From assembly GCA_014523525.1 (NCBI GenBank), contig JAATVL010000218.1:1-14863 (forward strand): DNA of 14,863 nt. The letters run 5' to 3'. Below are positions 13,894 to 14,863 of the stretch, piece by piece. The notes under the pieces are model-generated. The model ran no database searches. It was not told the origin of the DNA and was given only the letters and a program-made list of their open reading frames with translations. The DNA comes from Nitrososphaerales archaeon TH703. GTDB taxonomy: Archaea; Thermoproteota; Nitrososphaeria; Nitrososphaerales; Nitrososphaeraceae. Position 1 is the stretch's first letter. Every line of letters starts with the position of its first letter. The translations under genes and the position numbers were made by a program.

Positions 13894-14283
13894 TCAATCA
13901 TCCAACCTTCTAATTAATGGATTTTCGGGTCTATTGACGATTGATTGAATGAAATTGAAAACCGGCTTGACTTCTGAGATCGGTCCGCTTATTTCAAACT
14001 TTATGCCACCCTGTATTCTAATTTTGGAACTCTTGAATAATATACCTTCTTCATTGTATTCTATACCATAGATGCTTTCAAGCCTTTCGCTAATCACATC
14101 TGGCGATTTAAAAAAACGTCCTCTTTCAGAATATAGTAGTATTCTGAAGTTCGTAATTATGATGTTGTATTTTTTATGTGTACATATTAGTTTGGTCTTT
14201 GTTCTGAACATTATGTTCTCTTGAGGAAGTAATATTTCCTTAAGTGTCAAGAACTCATATGTATAGCACGGGGTTATATTCAT
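13894..14283 (-). CDS. Small PH-like (bacterial PH/GRAM-type) domain protein
   Basis: This 129-residue soluble protein shows the pattern of prokaryotic PH domains. The strand pair YNIIITNFRILLYSE (39-53), where the TNxRI turn is characteristic, is followed by a basic loop (RGRFFK) and a turn resembling the start of a conserved helix (ERLESIYGIEY). It then has KIRIQGGIKFEI (87-98) and a C-terminal amphipathic helix (EVKPVFNFIQSIV). PH-like folds usually bind lipids or proteins; no ligand can be predicted. It starts with ATG at 14283, lies 76 bp before the radical SAM gene on the same strand, and is divergent from tatC with 160 bp between starts. Confidence 0.65.
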   Translation of the reverse strand: MNITPCYTYEFLTLKEILLPQENIMFRTKTKLICTHKKYNIIITNFRILLYSERGRFFKSPDVISERLESIYGIEYNEEGILFKSSKIRIQGGIKFEISGPISEVKPVFNFIQSIVNRPENPLIRRLDD

Positions 14284-14407
14284 AAAAGTTGAATCATTTT
14301 ATTTATTCTACTAACAAATGTAAATGATCTTAATTTCTATTAAAAAGTTTTATAACAAGTATTCATTTGTATGCTTTTCTTGAATATGGATTGATAATTC
14401 AATATAA

Positions 14408-14416
14408 TTATTATAT
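14408..14416 (+). promoter_or_regulatory. TATA box of tatC
   Basis: TTATTATAT at 14408-14416 lies about 30 bases before the ATG at 14444, predicting transcription from about 14440. That gives an almost leaderless mRNA and favours 14444 as the start over the in-frame ATG at 14459. Confidence 0.4.
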
Positions 14417-14425
14417 CGAGATTGC

Positions 14426-14439
14426 ATATTCACGAATAT
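14426..14439. repeat. 14-bp palindrome just before tatC
   Basis: ATATTC-AC-GAATAT is perfectly symmetric and lies between the TATA box and the start codon, at the expected initiation site. It could be an operator, though AT-rich palindromes of this size do arise by chance. Confidence 0.35.
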
Positions 14440-14443
14440 TGTA

Positions 14444-14863
14444 ATGTCTTCATATGGGATGTCAATAGCTGAACATGTTGATGAACTGAGAATAAGGTTA
14501 ATTCACGTAATAATTTGCATTGTAATAATAACTATTTTTTCAATGAGTTTTGGCATAAAAACGGCAGTTATCCCTATTGCACTTCCATCCAACGGTGGAA
14601 GTCAACTAAATTTTCTGAAATTATACTATCCATATCCAGACCCGTTAGACAATATAGCCCTCCAATTGACATCTTTTATGAAGGATACATTGCTTCCATC
14701 AGAAGTAAAGTTTATTCAGACAGCTCCAGGTCAGGTGTTCTTTGCTCAGGTTTACATTTCCTTGCTTATTGGATTGATATGTTCTCTGCCAATCGTAATT
14801 AGAGAAATATTTGGTTTTATTTCTCCTACGTTTCAAATAAAAAGAAAAGGAGAATCCGGAGAT
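14444..14863 (+). CDS. tatC: Sec-independent protein translocase TatC, 5' part (truncated by window end)
   Basis: TatC is the twin-arginine signal receptor of the Tat pathway, which exports folded proteins across the membrane. The first 140 codons are present and the frame is open to the last base. An N-terminal amphipathic segment carries the hallmark EHVDELRIRL (10-19), followed by TM1 (about 22-40). The second hallmark block starts at PGQVFFAQVYISLLIGL and continues into SLPIVIREIFGFISP, matching the region around TM2 and the second cytoplasmic loop. The first outer loop is long, about 45 residues before PGQ, and contains YYPYPDP and a helical stretch; E. coli TatC has a far shorter loop here. 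The ATG at 14444 fits the TATA spacing; 14459 is the alternative. Transmembrane segments 3-6 lie beyond the window. Confidence 0.92.
   Translation, partial: MSSYGMSIAEHVDELRIRLIHVIICIVIITIFSMSFGIKTAVIPIALPSNGGSQLNFLKLYYPYPDPLDNIALQLTSFMKDTLLPSEVKFIQTAPGQVFFAQVYISLLIGLICSLPIVIREIFGFISPTFQIKRKGESGD

Noticed and set aside
14515..14802. Plus-strand 95-codon frame near the window end
   Set aside because: It overlaps tatC in another frame, and the tatC frame carries the family motifs throughout.
1..14863. tRNA genes, rRNA, CRISPR arrays, insertion sequences
   Set aside because: Spacers were read for T-loop GTTCGA-like signatures, regularly spaced repeats and transposase motifs; none were found. 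The GATTCGAATTC near 10151 lacks tRNA arms.

Overview
The window looks like chromosomal DNA of an ammonia-oxidising archaeon of the Nitrososphaeria (Thaumarchaeota), probably from a low-G+C soil lineage such as Nitrosocosmicus (this genus is inference only). The DNA is strongly AT-rich. The AroA'/AroB' pair is the archaeal route into the shikimate pathway. There are archaeal promoters with a TATA element about 26 bases before the start codon, often implying leaderless transcripts. Asn-rich, sequon-rich exported proteins and a JAMM protease also fit. No rRNA, tRNA, CRISPR array, transposase or integrase was seen.

Left part (1-4045): a P-II nitrogen-sensor gene with an altered T-loop stands alone. 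It is followed by a two-gene shikimate-entry operon, 2-amino-3,7-dideoxy-threo-hept-6-ulosonate synthase and 3-dehydroquinate synthase II, overlapping by 20 nt. A gene-free stretch of about 660 bp then leads to a solitary SPPY-type DNA methyltransferase with no restriction partner.

Middle (4369-8317): an exported PKD/Ig-like glycoprotein candidate comes first. A minus-strand pair follows, encoding a JAMM metalloprotease and a small unknown protein. Next is a large secreted or anchored protein with an Ig-like domain, a cupredoxin-like domain lacking part of its copper site, and an unknown C-terminal domain.

Right part (8409-14863): a DrrAB-like ABC exporter (ATPase and permease overlapping by 23 nt) is followed by two small minus-strand unknown genes separated by a spacer with two strong inverted repeats. 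Then comes a multi-pass membrane protein with an exactly spaced duplicated Asp-Trp-His / Pro-Pro-His motif, the most intriguing gene here. A two-TM zinc-ribbon protein, a spore-photolyase-like radical SAM protein, a PH-like protein and the 5' part of tatC (cut by the window end) complete the window.

Most genes are single units or pairs and do not form one obvious system. Envelope and export functions recur (PKD protein, cupredoxin-like protein, ABC exporter, duplicated-motif membrane protein, TatC). At least six of the sixteen annotated genes need GTG or TTG starts.
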